A stretch of 56,108 nt of DNA from Bdellovibrionales bacterium RIFOXYC1_FULL_37_79 (GCA_001770015.1 MEQB01000002.1:82528-138635); one strand, 5' to 3'; shown: positions 17,548 through 27,148, counted from the first letter of the stretch. Notes: a model not told the origin generated them from the sequence alone. Numbers and translations are program-made.

Positions 17548-18711
17548 TCAATTGAAAATCTCTCGAATACCATCTTGCCAATGAATTGCTTTAATTTCCT
17601 TGGTGAGCATGTTGGGGTTATTATTTGTACAAAGGACCAAACCGGCGGCTTTTTTAAAAGAAGGTAGAAGTGTGATTAATGCCTTTACTTCGCTTGAATC
17701 AAGGACTTCACAGGATTTTATTTCAATGAGAAATGTTTTTAACCGAGATTCGACAATCAGGTCGATCTCTTGGCCTTCTTTAGTTTTTAAATAACTAATT
17801 TTATAATCTTTTTCCAGATAAATATTTTGTTTGATTATTTCGTTGACAATAAATGATTCAAAATAATTTCCATATTCATAACTTTTTGGCTTCAGCGGAT
17901 AGTTTAGTTCTCCTCGGATTGCCCGAACAATGCCCGTATCAAAAAAATAAAATTTAGGTGATTCGATTTGCTGTTTTCTTATCGATTTGTGATAAGCTGG
18001 AATAAGGTGTCCCATCAGGGTATCGGATAGAATCTCAAAATATCGGGCAACACTTTTGTCGGTAATTTGGGCCTCTTTTGCCAGCTTTGAATAATTAATA
18101 ATTTCCCGGTTGGACTGCGCTGCTACTTCTAAAAATCGGTGGAAGGGTTCTATTTGGCGAACTAACTGTTCAACTATAATCTCCTCTTTTAGGTAGGTTG
18201 AAACATAGCTCTTAAGATATCTTATTTTGTCTTGTTCATTGTAAAGCTCTTTATTGTAAAGCTTGGGAAGTGATCCGAATTGTAAAACCTGCAAAAGATC
18301 AAATTGTTCTTTTAGCTCCAAGTAGCTAAAAGAAAATAAAGAAAAATTAAAGGCCCTACCGGCTAGCATATTTGCCTGTGATCTTTTTAGTTTTCTGGCA
18401 CTTGATCCAGTGAGTACAAATTTTACTTTATATTTTTCAATTAATTGTTGAACAGCATCCAATATGGAAGGAACTTTTTGAACTTCATCGATTATAATCC
18501 ATTCCGGTTTTTTGGCACTTGCCATATATTCATCAACCAGTAGTTGAGGCCGTTGTTTATAGCGAAGTTCAAAGTCAAGATTTAAAAAATCAATCCAGAA
18601 CGCATTTTTATTTTTAAATATCTCATGAATCAGGGTCGTTTTGCCACAACCCCTTGGGCCAAAGAGAAAAAAACTGTTTGATTCAGATAGGTTAAGCAGT
18701 CTTCGTATCAT
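17548..18711 (-). CDS. AAA_14/DUF4143-family ATPase
   Basis: The protein has a P-loop GPRGCGKTT at about 18-26, a Walker B region WIIIDEVQKVP near 90-100, and the sensor-like LTGSSARKLK. The C-terminal half is the DUF4143 region, with a PD-(D/E)XK-nuclease-like core (about 300-350: GQEIDLIVE, then LIEIKSCE). Such genes are widespread, mobile and mostly of unknown function; toxin-antitoxin or stress roles have been proposed. It is flanked by unrelated genes. A perfect 11-bp inverted repeat abuts the start codon, which suggests self-regulation. Confidence 0.9.
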   Translation of the reverse strand: MIRRLLNLSESNSFFLFGPRGCGKTTLIHEIFKNKNAFWIDFLNLDFELRYKQRPQLLVDEYMASAKKPEWIIIDEVQKVPSILDAVQQLIEKYKVKFVLTGSSARKLKRSQANMLAGRAFNFSLFSFSYLELKEQFDLLQVLQFGSLPKLYNKELYNEQDKIRYLKSYVSTYLKEEIIVEQLVRQIEPFHRFLEVAAQSNREIINYSKLAKEAQITDKSVARYFEILSDTLMGHLIPAYHKSIRKQQIESPKFYFFDTGIVRAIRGELNYPLKPKSYEYGNYFESFIVNEIIKQNIYLEKDYKISYLKTKEGQEIDLIVESRLKTFLIEIKSCEVLDSSEVKALITLLPSFKKAAGLVLCTNNNPNMLTKEIKAIHWQDGIREIFN

Positions 18712-18742
18712 ATGTCGAAATTATCCGCTATTTTCGACATAT
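18710..18742. promoter_or_regulatory. Inverted repeat abutting the start codon of the DUF4143 ATPase gene
   Basis: ATATGTCGAAA at 18710-18720 is matched perfectly by TTTCGACATAT at 18732-18742, with 11 bases between. The left arm overlaps the first two bases of the ATG (18711-18709). It may act as an operator for a dimeric regulator, or as an RNA hairpin that hides the start codon. Either way it is well placed to control the ATPase gene. Confidence 0.6.
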
Positions 18743-18796
18743 CGTCAACCTGATTAAGACTGGTAAATTTGTTGAATATATCGCTTGGAAGCTATC

Positions 18797-20905
18797 TTAT
18801 TTGGTCTCGCTTATGGCCTTTTTTATAGTCTCTTCAATCTCACGAATGGTAATGGTCTCTCCCAGATCATGAAATTTTTTATTTTTGGAGACGATAAAAT
18901 AGGCGGGAACTCCGACGTAACCATGCTCCTTTAGCCATTTAGTGATTTCTTCATCACCACTGGTCCAGTCGGCAAGGATTAATTTTAAATTATATTTTTT
19001 GACCAGGGCCTTGAATTCATCAGTGTTTAAAATGATTTCTTCATTAACTTTGCAAGTCAGGCACCAGCTGGCGGAAAAATCGATGAAGCTTATTTGATCA
19101 CTGGGATATTCATAAGCGGGATGCCATGGCGAAAAATTCAGTCCTTTCGTTTGTTTTTCCCGGATTAATTTTAAGGAATTTATTTTGTCCAAATCGTTGG
19201 AGGTTTGAACTTTGATCACAAATACCACGAAGAAAGATAAGCTTAAGCATAAAAAGAGTAAACGCAGTTTGTGCCACTTACCCCTTAGGATAAAGCTTAC
19301 CAACGCGGTAAGTATGGCAGGGCCTAGGGTGGTTAGGATCACGTCTTGATCAATCAATGAGGTGAGTACGGTGAGAAGCCAGGCGCTGGTGAGAAGCAAG
19401 CTTAACCCTAAAAATTTTTTGAAAATATTCATCCAGTTGCCTGGTCTAGGAAGAAGGATTAATGCCCTTGGAAATATTCCAGTTAAAATAAAAGGGAAAG
19501 CAAGGCCCAGTCCGATGAATGAAAATAAAATGAAAATATTTAAAGGGGTGGTGGTAAAGGCAAAAGTCAGGGCGGTTCCCAGCAGTGGAGCACTACAGGG
19601 GGTTGATAAAATAACCGCCAGGATGCCTCCTGCAAAATCAGCAAATAATCCTTCTTTGAGACGAAGGTTTCCCATTAATTTGCCACCGGGGGTGCTAAAT
19701 TCAAAAAGTCCGAACATATTGAGGGAAAAAATAAAAAGGGCCAGCGTCATGAGGCCTACAAAAGAAGGGGACTGGAGTTGAAAGCCCCAACCGATTTGTC
19801 CGCCTGCTGATTTGATTAAAAAAACGATCAATGCCAAAACAATAAAGCAAAATAAAACTCCGGTGGTGTATGCCAGGTTGTGGAAGAAGATGCTTTGGTG
19901 AGATTCTTGTTGGTGCTTAATAAGGCCAAAAAGTTTTAAGGAAACCACGGGTAAAACACATGGCATGAAATTCAAAATAAGTCCACCTAGTAAGGCCAGC
20001 AGTATGTAATACCATACTGACGGCAAAGTCTTGATTGTGGATGGTGCCAAAACCTTGCTGGATGGGTTGGCAGATTTGAATTGATGGGTTAATTGGAAAG
20101 TTTGTAACGTATTGGGATCTTGATAGAGAAAGGTGAATAAATATTTGTTTCGGAGATCCTCGAGGGTTGGAAAGGCCAGGGGCGGTTCCAGATATTCCCC
20201 TTCAAAGTTTCCCTCCATGGTTCCGGCAAGATGCCGTTCGTTTTCAATCACTAATTTTTCGCTGCCAAAATTAAATTGATGGGTGGTAAGTGGAACCAAA
20301 AAGTTTTGGTGAGCAGGAAATTTTTGGGTAAGTGGGTCTTTAAAATTATAATAGATCAGGATCTTTTGGTTTTTTTCGTCCCGTATCAGGTTGATGGTCA
20401 GTTTTTCAGGTGAGTTGATGACGGTGGGAAGTTTTTCAAAGTATCTTTGCAGTCGCAGATCATCGTGAAAATTTTTTTGATTCAAGGTTATTTCTTTTTC
20501 TGCAAGGCCTGGGACACAGATGTTTTTGCAGGCCAGCCAGCTGGTTTTTATTTTCATTGTTTGATGGAGCCAGGCTTTTTCCAGTTTAAAAAATAAAGCA
20601 AAAGCGCCGGAGTATCCATAGGTGTTTATGCCACCGTACTTGATGGTTTCGGGAAAAGGCCATAATGGCTCGGGTAACTCAACTCTTTTATTATCTATAA
20701 AAAATTGAAATGCGGTAGCCTCCCCTGAATCCCCCGGGTTTTTAAAATAGGTATGCCATCCGTTTTTGTGTTGGTATTCTAAAACCAGGAAATAATCATG
20801 ACCGGTTTTAAAAAGATGGGGTGAAACTTCAACCATCTGTTCCTTGGCCAATAAGGCCCAGGGTATAACCGTTAAAAATACTGTTAACCACCATGAAATA
20901 CGCAT
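18797..20905 (-). CDS. Thiol:disulfide interchange protein, DsbD/ScsB-like
   Basis: This inner-membrane protein should carry reducing power from cytoplasmic thioredoxin to periplasmic or envelope disulfide proteins. Three parts are visible. An N-terminal periplasmic domain after a signal peptide has C126 and C130 (ACKNIC). A central domain of about eight helices has paired Cys in FMPCVLPV and STPCSAPL. A C-terminal thioredoxin-like domain has C615-x-x-C618 (SWCLTCK) and a cis-Pro in GVPAYF. At 702 residues it is longer than E. coli DsbD and the N-domain looks ScsB-like. Its likely clients include Cys-rich exported proteins such as the one at 5297-7315 (inference). Confidence 0.9.
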   Translation of the reverse strand: MRISWWLTVFLTVIPWALLAKEQMVEVSPHLFKTGHDYFLVLEYQHKNGWHTYFKNPGDSGEATAFQFFIDNKRVELPEPLWPFPETIKYGGINTYGYSGAFALFFKLEKAWLHQTMKIKTSWLACKNICVPGLAEKEITLNQKNFHDDLRLQRYFEKLPTVINSPEKLTINLIRDEKNQKILIYYNFKDPLTQKFPAHQNFLVPLTTHQFNFGSEKLVIENERHLAGTMEGNFEGEYLEPPLAFPTLEDLRNKYLFTFLYQDPNTLQTFQLTHQFKSANPSSKVLAPSTIKTLPSVWYYILLALLGGLILNFMPCVLPVVSLKLFGLIKHQQESHQSIFFHNLAYTTGVLFCFIVLALIVFLIKSAGGQIGWGFQLQSPSFVGLMTLALFIFSLNMFGLFEFSTPGGKLMGNLRLKEGLFADFAGGILAVILSTPCSAPLLGTALTFAFTTTPLNIFILFSFIGLGLAFPFILTGIFPRALILLPRPGNWMNIFKKFLGLSLLLTSAWLLTVLTSLIDQDVILTTLGPAILTALVSFILRGKWHKLRLLFLCLSLSFFVVFVIKVQTSNDLDKINSLKLIREKQTKGLNFSPWHPAYEYPSDQISFIDFSASWCLTCKVNEEIILNTDEFKALVKKYNLKLILADWTSGDEEITKWLKEHGYVGVPAYFIVSKNKKFHDLGETITIREIEETIKKAISETK

Positions 20906-21002
20906 TTTTCTTTCCTCGATTTAACAAATATTCTACTATGATAATTTATAATAGTATGAAAGGAAATTGCTTGATCGAGAAATATACTGGAAAATATAAA
21001 GG

Positions 21003-21371
21003 ATGAAAAGATTTTTACCATTTAGTCTGTTTTTTGTCTTGGTGGTGCTGCTCTTTGGTTGCGCCAGAATTAAATATACAACGCGAGAAAAAAGAGTGGA
21101 GATTTTTGAGCACGGTGGACGAAATGTGGAATTTACGGTGATCGGGAGAAAAAATTTTTATTTGTGGGGCCATTTTCCCAAGGATTCCACGGTCTATCTT
21201 GATGAAGTGGTTCATCAAGCAACCGGATATTTTGACCCGGCGGAAATCAGCATTGAAGATTTTCAAAGTTTTCCCCAATTCCTGGCCAGTTTTTTCAGTA
21301 TAGGTCTTTATACTCCAAGAAGTTACCGGATTAAAGGATACGCCATCAGGCCAAAACAATATGATCAATAA
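21003..21371 (+). CDS. Bor-like lipoprotein
   Basis: The signal ends in LLFGCA, giving a lipidated Cys at about residue 20. The remainder is about 100 residues. The stretch FFSIGLYTPRSYRIKGYA resembles the end of phage lambda Bor and its relatives (a G-x-I/L-Y-T-P motif followed by basic residues). Bor-family lipoproteins sit in the outer membrane; in lambda lysogens Bor affects serum resistance. The role here is unknown. The gene overlaps the next lipoprotein gene by 11 bases, implying coupled translation. Confidence 0.7.
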   Translation: MKRFLPFSLFFVLVVLLFGCARIKYTTREKRVEIFEHGGRNVEFTVIGRKNFYLWGHFPKDSTVYLDEVVHQATGYFDPAEISIEDFQSFPQFLASFFSIGLYTPRSYRIKGYAIRPKQYDQ

Positions 21372-21798
21372 AATATTAGTGTTCTTATCATTTATCCTGG
21401 TTTCATGCGGTAGTAGTAATATTTTATTATCACCTGAAATGTGCGCCTCCACCGGAACCTGGGCGGTGGATTATTCCAAGGTGGAAGAGCAGCAACTGGT
21501 TAAACAAAGAGGGCTGGGATTTTACATCACGAAGAAAGTTTGGACGCCGCTTGGACTTTTTAAAACGCATACGGTTTACTTGAGGGATCTGCTTAAATTG
21601 GGCGAGATCGAATGCAGTGATGTTTATAATTTGGATTACACGGTTTATGGTGATTGGCAGGATGCGCTTAGAAGTTTTGTGCCCTTTATGGGGTCAAAAA
21701 CCGTGAGCATTTCTGGCACGATTGATCCCATCACGAAAACCAGGGAGTATCGGGAGCTAATAAGGGATAGTAAAATTATTATTTATGAAGAGGAATAA
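21361..21798 (+). CDS. Lipoprotein of unknown function, coupled to the Bor-like gene
   Basis: The start overlaps the end of the preceding gene (ATG at 21361 inside its last codons). The signal peptide ends in LVSCG, a good lipobox with Cys at about 16. The mature protein of about 130 residues contains a predicted beta-rich centre (YITKKVWTPLGLFKTHTVYL), and its last third (GSKTVSISGTI) looks like a strand-rich envelope domain. No catalytic residues stand out. Two adjacent small lipoproteins with overlapping frames suggest a joint envelope role. Confidence 0.75.
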   Translation: MINKILVFLSFILVSCGSSNILLSPEMCASTGTWAVDYSKVEEQQLVKQRGLGFYITKKVWTPLGLFKTHTVYLRDLLKLGEIECSDVYNLDYTVYGDWQDALRSFVPFMGSKTVSISGTIDPITKTREYRELIRDSKIIIYEEE

Positions 21799-21807
21799 GT
21801 TTTTTTA

Positions 21808-23898
21808 TTATTTCAAACTATCAATTAAACCTTCAAAAAAATTCTTCTTGAAGACTTCTTTTTCTTGGTGATTCAAGTGATCAAGCGTGGTCCGGTCTTG
21901 CTTAATAAAAAGTTCCTGATCTTTAAGTCCAGATAAAAAACGACTCAAATGTCTGATTTGGTTATTACCATAAAGTGTTCGGCTCTGGCAGTGGGTCATG
22001 ATGAGTTTTTGGCGGGCCCGGGTGATGCCGACATAGCAAAGTCTTCTTTCTTCGCTGACATCATCATCACTTTGAATGGTCTTTTTATGGGGTAGCAGTC
22101 CTTCTTCCACCCCGGCCAGATAAACCGTATCAAATTCCAGTCCCTTGGCAGAGTGAAGCGTGATGAGTTGGACTTCATTTTTTTTAACGGATTCGTCGGA
22201 TTCTTCTTTTTGATCCTGCGAATCTTTCAGGAGAATTTTCTCGATAAAATTTCTTAAAGTGGCCCCCTCCTTATGGTAATAATAAAAACGTTCTGCGGAT
22301 TCAATGAAGGAAAGCACGTCTTTTTTGCGCATCTCCACTTGTTTGGCGCTGTCGTATTGTTTTTCCACAAAACCCAAATAATCAATTTCCTTTATCAAAT
22401 CCCCTATGGCTTCCGGCAACACCTTGGCGTGAAATATTTTTTTATATTGGTTGATCAGTAAAACAAAAGAGGCGATGGGAGAGGACTTATCGCTCACCTG
22501 GTGGGTGTCAGTTTCCATTTCCTTAAAAAGGGAGGACTTGTTTTGCAAGGCCTTGGTGAGATATTTTTTTAAAGTGACATTGCCAATTCCGCGGTTGGGA
22601 ATATTTAAAATCCGGCGTAACGCCAGTTCATCGTAAGGATTGAGGATCGCCATCAGGTAGGCCATCAGATCCTTGATTTCTTTTTTTTCATAAAATTTTT
22701 GTCCACCTATCACCGTATAGGGGATATTATTCATGCGCAGTTGATCTTCAAAAGGCACGGCCTGCAAGTTGCTGCGATAAAGGATGGCCATCTCATTTAA
22801 GGGGTGGTTGGTCCTTTCTGAGTGAGCTATATCTTCAATGATTATTCTGGCTTCGTGTTCGGGGTCTTTCATCTTCCATAGATAGGGTTTTTCAGTGGAG
22901 GATTGTTTACTCCAAAGAGTTTTGATTTTGCGATGTTTGTTTTCTTTGATGACCTGGTTGGAGAGATTTAAAATCGACGGACTGGAACGATAATTTTCTT
23001 CTAGCTTGATCATTTTGGCGCTAGGAAAATGTTTTTCAAAATCTAGTATATTGCTGATATCTGCTCCCCGAAAGGCGTAGATGGCCTGATCATCATCGCC
23101 GACTACACAGAGATTTTGGTGTGTGCAAGTCAGGTGCAGGATCAGATCAAATTGCAAACGATTGGTGTCTTGGTACTCATCAATCATGATGTATTTAAAT
23201 CTTTGTGAATATTTTTCCCGTAGCTCCTGATTTTCTCGTAACAGTTTATGGGTTAAAAATAAAATATCATCGAAATCAATGGCGTTATAAAATTTAAGTT
23301 TGTCCTGATAGTAGTGATAAACAAACTCGGTTGCCAGATCATAGGGTTCCTCGAGGTTAAAATAGACGGAGCTTGTAAATTCTTCGTTGGAGATGCATTT
23401 GGTTTTTAAAAAACTGATTTTTGAAAGAATCATTTTCCGGTCAAAACTTTTATCCGCCTTATATTTTTTTAAGGCCTCCCTGATGATGGAGAGCTGGTCG
23501 GAAGTATCATAAATACTGAAAAAACGGCCATAGCCCAGCTTTTGGATTTCTGATCTTAGAATACGCACTCCCAGGGCGTGAAAAGTGGAAAGGGTTAGCA
23601 AACTGGATTTTTTTTTACCAAGCAGATGTTCAGTACGTTCAAGCATTTCCTTGGAAGCCTTGTTGGTAAAGCTTACTGCCAGAATGTTTTCAGGAGAAAT
23701 GTTTAGGTTCTCCACCATGTGGGCAATTCGATAGGTAATGGTTCTGGTTTTACCAGTACCTGCCCCGGCCAAAATGAGTACCGGGCCTTCAATAATTTCT
23801 GCCGCCACTCTTTGTTGTGAATTTAATCCGTTTAAATTAAAAATGCAGATCCTCCAAGCTTGAGGAACCAATCTATAAAAGTGGAAAATATTAGTCAA
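21808..23898 (-). CDS. UvrD/Rep/PcrA-type superfamily 1 DNA helicase
   Basis: An ATP-driven 3'-5' DNA helicase, probably for repair or replication restart. Motif I is AGAGTGKTRT, motif II lies in MIDEYQDTN, motif III in VGDDDQAIYAFRGAD, and late motifs are LITLHSAKGLEFD and YVGITRARQKL. Length near 680 is typical. The ATG at 23898 adds about 18 atypical residues ahead of the normal family start and has no good ribosome-binding site. GGAGG at 23851-23855 instead stands six bases before an in-frame ATT at 23844, right where PcrA/Rep proteins begin, so translation may start at that rare codon. Which of UvrD, Rep or PcrA it is cannot be fixed by eye. Confidence 0.92.
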   Translation of the reverse strand: MTNIFHFYRLVPQAWRICIFNLNGLNSQQRVAAEIIEGPVLILAGAGTGKTRTITYRIAHMVENLNISPENILAVSFTNKASKEMLERTEHLLGKKKSSLLTLSTFHALGVRILRSEIQKLGYGRFFSIYDTSDQLSIIREALKKYKADKSFDRKMILSKISFLKTKCISNEEFTSSVYFNLEEPYDLATEFVYHYYQDKLKFYNAIDFDDILFLTHKLLRENQELREKYSQRFKYIMIDEYQDTNRLQFDLILHLTCTHQNLCVVGDDDQAIYAFRGADISNILDFEKHFPSAKMIKLEENYRSSPSILNLSNQVIKENKHRKIKTLWSKQSSTEKPYLWKMKDPEHEARIIIEDIAHSERTNHPLNEMAILYRSNLQAVPFEDQLRMNNIPYTVIGGQKFYEKKEIKDLMAYLMAILNPYDELALRRILNIPNRGIGNVTLKKYLTKALQNKSSLFKEMETDTHQVSDKSSPIASFVLLINQYKKIFHAKVLPEAIGDLIKEIDYLGFVEKQYDSAKQVEMRKKDVLSFIESAERFYYYHKEGATLRNFIEKILLKDSQDQKEESDESVKKNEVQLITLHSAKGLEFDTVYLAGVEEGLLPHKKTIQSDDDVSEERRLCYVGITRARQKLIMTHCQSRTLYGNNQIRHLSRFLSGLKDQELFIKQDRTTLDHLNHQEKEVFKKNFFEGLIDSLK

Positions 23899-23921
23899 TT
23901 CAAATTAATGGAGAGTGGTTA

Positions 23922-24467
23922 TTATCTTTTGCCTTTTGAAAAATTGCTTTGATAATTGTATATGGAAGCGGCTTCAATAATATCTTTTAACCGCGAGGGC
24001 TTGTAGATAATAGGGATTTTGTTTATAGTTTCTGGACGGAGGCTTTCGTCCCCTGTGAGGAGCACCAAACGGACATTTTGGTTGAGCTCCATAAATGCCT
24101 GTGCCACTCGTCCGCCATCGATCCCGGGCATCCGGTAATCCAACACCACAATATCGAACGCCTCCGGATTGGCCACATATCTTTCATAGCCATCGTCAGA
24201 TGTCACAAATCCTTCGGCATAGTGACCTTGGGCGTGAGCCTCATCTGTGAAGTATTCAATTAGCTCGGGACTGTCGTCAATGAACAAGAACGATTTGATA
24301 TTTTTATTCCAGGCCTGGTTAATATCCCGGATGAATTTTTTTAGATCAATGTCTTCAATAAAATAGTGATGGGTGTTTAAAAAATTGGTTAGATTGAATT
24401 TTTCATCCACCTGCACTTTTTGGATTTCTTTACCAGCTTGATTGAAAAGAGAGATATTCAAATACAT
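23922..24467 (-). CDS. Single-domain response regulator with N-terminal extension
   Basis: Residues about 57-165 form a receiver domain. The acidic pocket is D64/D65 (LFIDDSPE), the phospho-acceptor is D110 (VVLDYRMPGIDG), the switch Thr is in LLTGDES and the conserved Lys is K156 (IYKPS). About 55 residues precede it without a known fold, and no output domain follows, so it probably acts by protein contact. It lies between the helicase gene and dus on the same strand, but no histidine kinase is adjacent. Confidence 0.88.
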   Translation of the reverse strand: MYLNISLFNQAGKEIQKVQVDEKFNLTNFLNTHHYFIEDIDLKKFIRDINQAWNKNIKSFLFIDDSPELIEYFTDEAHAQGHYAEGFVTSDDGYERYVANPEAFDIVVLDYRMPGIDGGRVAQAFMELNQNVRLVLLTGDESLRPETINKIPIIYKPSRLKDIIEAASIYNYQSNFSKGKR

Positions 24468-24487
24468 CGGGGTTCCTTAACAAAGTT

Positions 24488-25579
24488 TTAACCATGTCCG
24501 CCGGATAAAAAAGGCAGGTCATGATTGATATGTTTGGAAATATTGTCTTCTAATAATTGGAAATATTCAACCAGATAATCATGCACATCAGCGTGTCCTT
24601 TTAGCGTAAAAAGTTTTTTTCGCAGGCCACTTGCCCCGGGGAAGCCAGCGGTTATCCAGAGGGCGTGTTTTTTAAGCTGGATTTCAAGAATCCGGTCTTT
24701 TTCGTAAAATTTTAGCATATTGGAATATAATTTGTGGATTACTTCCAAATGATCAAGCGGGGTGAACAAAATCTGATGATCAGGCGTATCTGGTGCGTAG
24801 GATTGCAGGAATAAAAAAGGGTTTCGCAAGGGACCACGTCCCAGCATAAAGGCCGGGCAAGACGAAGTTTGCATTTTTTCCCGGACAAACCTTGCACTGT
24901 GCAGATCACCGTTACCCACCACGGGGAGTTTGGCATTTCTGGCCACCAATTCAATATAGTCCCAATTGGCATAACCGCTATAAAGTTGATCCTTGCTGCG
25001 ACCATGTAAACATATAAACTCAATTTTTTCGTTATAGGCCATGTCGGCAATATCCTGCGCTACTATTTCATTTTTAGACCAGCCAGTTCTGATTTTCAAG
25101 GTCAAAGGAATGGAGATATTTTTTTTTACGGCAACAATTATTTTTTGCAGAAGCGCAAGATCTTTCAAGAGGGCCGCACCGGCCCCTTTGCCGACCACTT
25201 TTTTAACCGGGCAACCCACATTTATATCGATAAAGTGAGGCCCTAATTTTTCACAAAAGACCGATGCTCTGGCCATATCGTCGGGATTTTCGCCAAAGAG
25301 CTGGATGCCCACATTCTTTTCTGCCTTATTGATTTGTAACATCTTGAGGGTTTTTTCGTTATTATAATTGATGCCATGACAAGAAATTAATTCGGTGACC
25401 GAGCCGCCTGAACCAAGATCTTGCATGAGTAACCGATAAGGAACGTCGGTGATACTGGCGAGTGGTGCCAAAAGGAGTTTGGACGAAAAATGGATACTGC
25501 CCAGTTTGATGGCGGTTTTTTTTTGATTTAAAAAATCAATTTTTTCTTGTAGTTTGTTGGAAAAGTTGTATTCCATCAT
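24488..25579 (-). CDS. tRNA-dihydrouridine synthase, DusB-like
   Basis: An FMN enzyme that reduces uridines in the tRNA D-loop. Family motifs are LLAPLASITDVPYR at about 36-49, the catalytic Cys123 in INVGCPVKKVVGKGAGAALL, and LKIRTGW and the LHGRS motif later. The C-terminal part is helical as expected. Length (363 residues) is somewhat above usual. It ends 20 bases from the receiver gene and is divergent from ffh. Confidence 0.92.
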   Translation of the reverse strand: MMEYNFSNKLQEKIDFLNQKKTAIKLGSIHFSSKLLLAPLASITDVPYRLLMQDLGSGGSVTELISCHGINYNNEKTLKMLQINKAEKNVGIQLFGENPDDMARASVFCEKLGPHFIDINVGCPVKKVVGKGAGAALLKDLALLQKIIVAVKKNISIPLTLKIRTGWSKNEIVAQDIADMAYNEKIEFICLHGRSKDQLYSGYANWDYIELVARNAKLPVVGNGDLHSARFVREKMQTSSCPAFMLGRGPLRNPFLFLQSYAPDTPDHQILFTPLDHLEVIHKLYSNMLKFYEKDRILEIQLKKHALWITAGFPGASGLRKKLFTLKGHADVHDYLVEYFQLLEDNISKHINHDLPFLSGGHG

Positions 25580-25681
25580 TTATTATTACTGCCGGGGCAA
25601 ATAGATGGTGCAAAGGCCATCTGTGCAATTTTGTAAAAACATGTTATATACTCTAAAACATCTATCGAAAAGGAAAGTTGA

Positions 25682-27148
25682 ATGTTTGATATTTTAAGCG
25701 AAAAATTTTCAGATGCCTTTAAAGTGATAAGAGGCAAACATAAGATCAGTGAAGCTAACATCGAGGAAGCCTTAAGTCAGGTTAAAACTGCCTTATTGGA
25801 GGCAGATGTTAATTTCAAAGTGGTTAAAAATTTTGTATCTGCAGTGAAAGACAAGGCCATTGGCGAAAAAGTCATTGCCGGGGTTAATCCCCAGGAACAG
25901 TTTATTAAGATTGTCCACGACGAGCTGGCCAGTATCATGGGTAGTGCCAATATTGAACCCAACTTGGAAAGAAAAGATACCTTGCCGATCTTGGTGGTGG
26001 GGCTCAATGGACAGGGGAAGACGACATTTTCAGGCAAACTTGCTCTTTATCTAAGAAAAAAGAAAAAGAAAAGTGTGCTGTTGGTTCCCGCTGATACTTA
26101 TAGGCCAGCTGCCAAAGACCAGCTTGTAACGCTTGCCAAATCCATTGACATAGAGTGGTTCGATTCAGATTTATCGTCCTCCCCGAAAGAGATTGCTTTA
26201 AGCGCCATGAAATATGCCACTGATAAAAAAATTGATATTACCATTATAGATACGGCAGGCAGGCTTCATGTGGATGAACATTTGATGAATGAACTCCGTG
26301 AGGTCAAGGAAGCTCTCAATATTTTTCATCCGGAAGTTTTGATGGTCGCTGATGCCATGACCGGCCAGGAAGCCGTGAACGTGGCCAAGACTTTTCATGA
26401 TTCGATCGGATTGACGGGCGTGGTGCTTTCGAAAATGGATTCAGATGCCAGGGGAGGAGCGGCGCTTTCTATAAAACATGTAAGCGGGGTGCCGATTCAG
26501 TATATTTCTACCGGGGAAAAGATGAAAGATCTGGAACTCTTTCATCCAGATCGACTGGCCAAAAGAATTTTGGATATGGGGGATGTTTTATCATTAGTGG
26601 AAAAGGCGCAAGAAGAGATTGATGAGGATGAAGCGGAAAAAATGATGAAGCGCCTTTCAAAAAATAAATTTACGGTGGATGATTTTTTAAATCAAATGAA
26701 TATGATTTCCAAATTAGGTCCGCTTACCTCTTTAATGAAAATGATTCCAGGAATGGGAGGCATGCTTAGAGAGATCGGCGATATAGGACCTGCGGAAAAT
26801 GAAATGAAAAAAATCAAAGTGATTATTTCATCAATGACCAAGGAAGAAAGAGACAATTATAAAATTCTAAATGACTCTCGCATTAAGCGGATTGCCAGAG
26901 GTTCAGGAAATCCAGAGGGCTCCATCAAAGATTTCATTGCTAAATTTAAACAAATGGAAAAAATGATTGGACCGATGATGCAGATGATGAAAGGTGGTAT
27001 GCCTGACATGGGGGCCATGGGGATGCCCGGAGGAATGCCCGGAATGGGGCCGCAGAAAGGTTTCAGGCAGCAAGCTGACGCTTCCTTTAAAAAGAAAAAA
27101 GGCAAAGGTGGAAAGGGTACTTGGGGTGGTGGATATTTTTCACGCTGA
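25682..27148 (+). CDS. ffh: Signal recognition particle protein Ffh (SRP54)
   Basis: Ffh binds SRP RNA and signal sequences and delivers ribosomes to FtsY at the membrane. The GTPase motif G1 is GLNGQGKTT (family usually has G-A in place of the inner residues), G3 is DTAGRLH and G4 is a TKMD-like SKMDSDARGG. The methionine-rich M domain follows (about 320-440), with the RNA-binding RIARGSG. The C-terminus carries an unusual Met/Gly/Pro-rich tail (GMPDMGAMGMPGGMPGMG) then a Lys/Gly tail. A ribosome-binding AGGAA sits just before the ATG. It precedes rpsP and khpA, as in many bacteria. No SRP RNA gene is seen nearby. Confidence 0.97.
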   Translation: MFDILSEKFSDAFKVIRGKHKISEANIEEALSQVKTALLEADVNFKVVKNFVSAVKDKAIGEKVIAGVNPQEQFIKIVHDELASIMGSANIEPNLERKDTLPILVVGLNGQGKTTFSGKLALYLRKKKKKSVLLVPADTYRPAAKDQLVTLAKSIDIEWFDSDLSSSPKEIALSAMKYATDKKIDITIIDTAGRLHVDEHLMNELREVKEALNIFHPEVLMVADAMTGQEAVNVAKTFHDSIGLTGVVLSKMDSDARGGAALSIKHVSGVPIQYISTGEKMKDLELFHPDRLAKRILDMGDVLSLVEKAQEEIDEDEAEKMMKRLSKNKFTVDDFLNQMNMISKLGPLTSLMKMIPGMGGMLREIGDIGPAENEMKKIKVIISSMTKEERDNYKILNDSRIKRIARGSGNPEGSIKDFIAKFKQMEKMIGPMMQMMKGGMPDMGAMGMPGGMPGMGPQKGFRQQADASFKKKKGKGGKGTWGGGYFSR

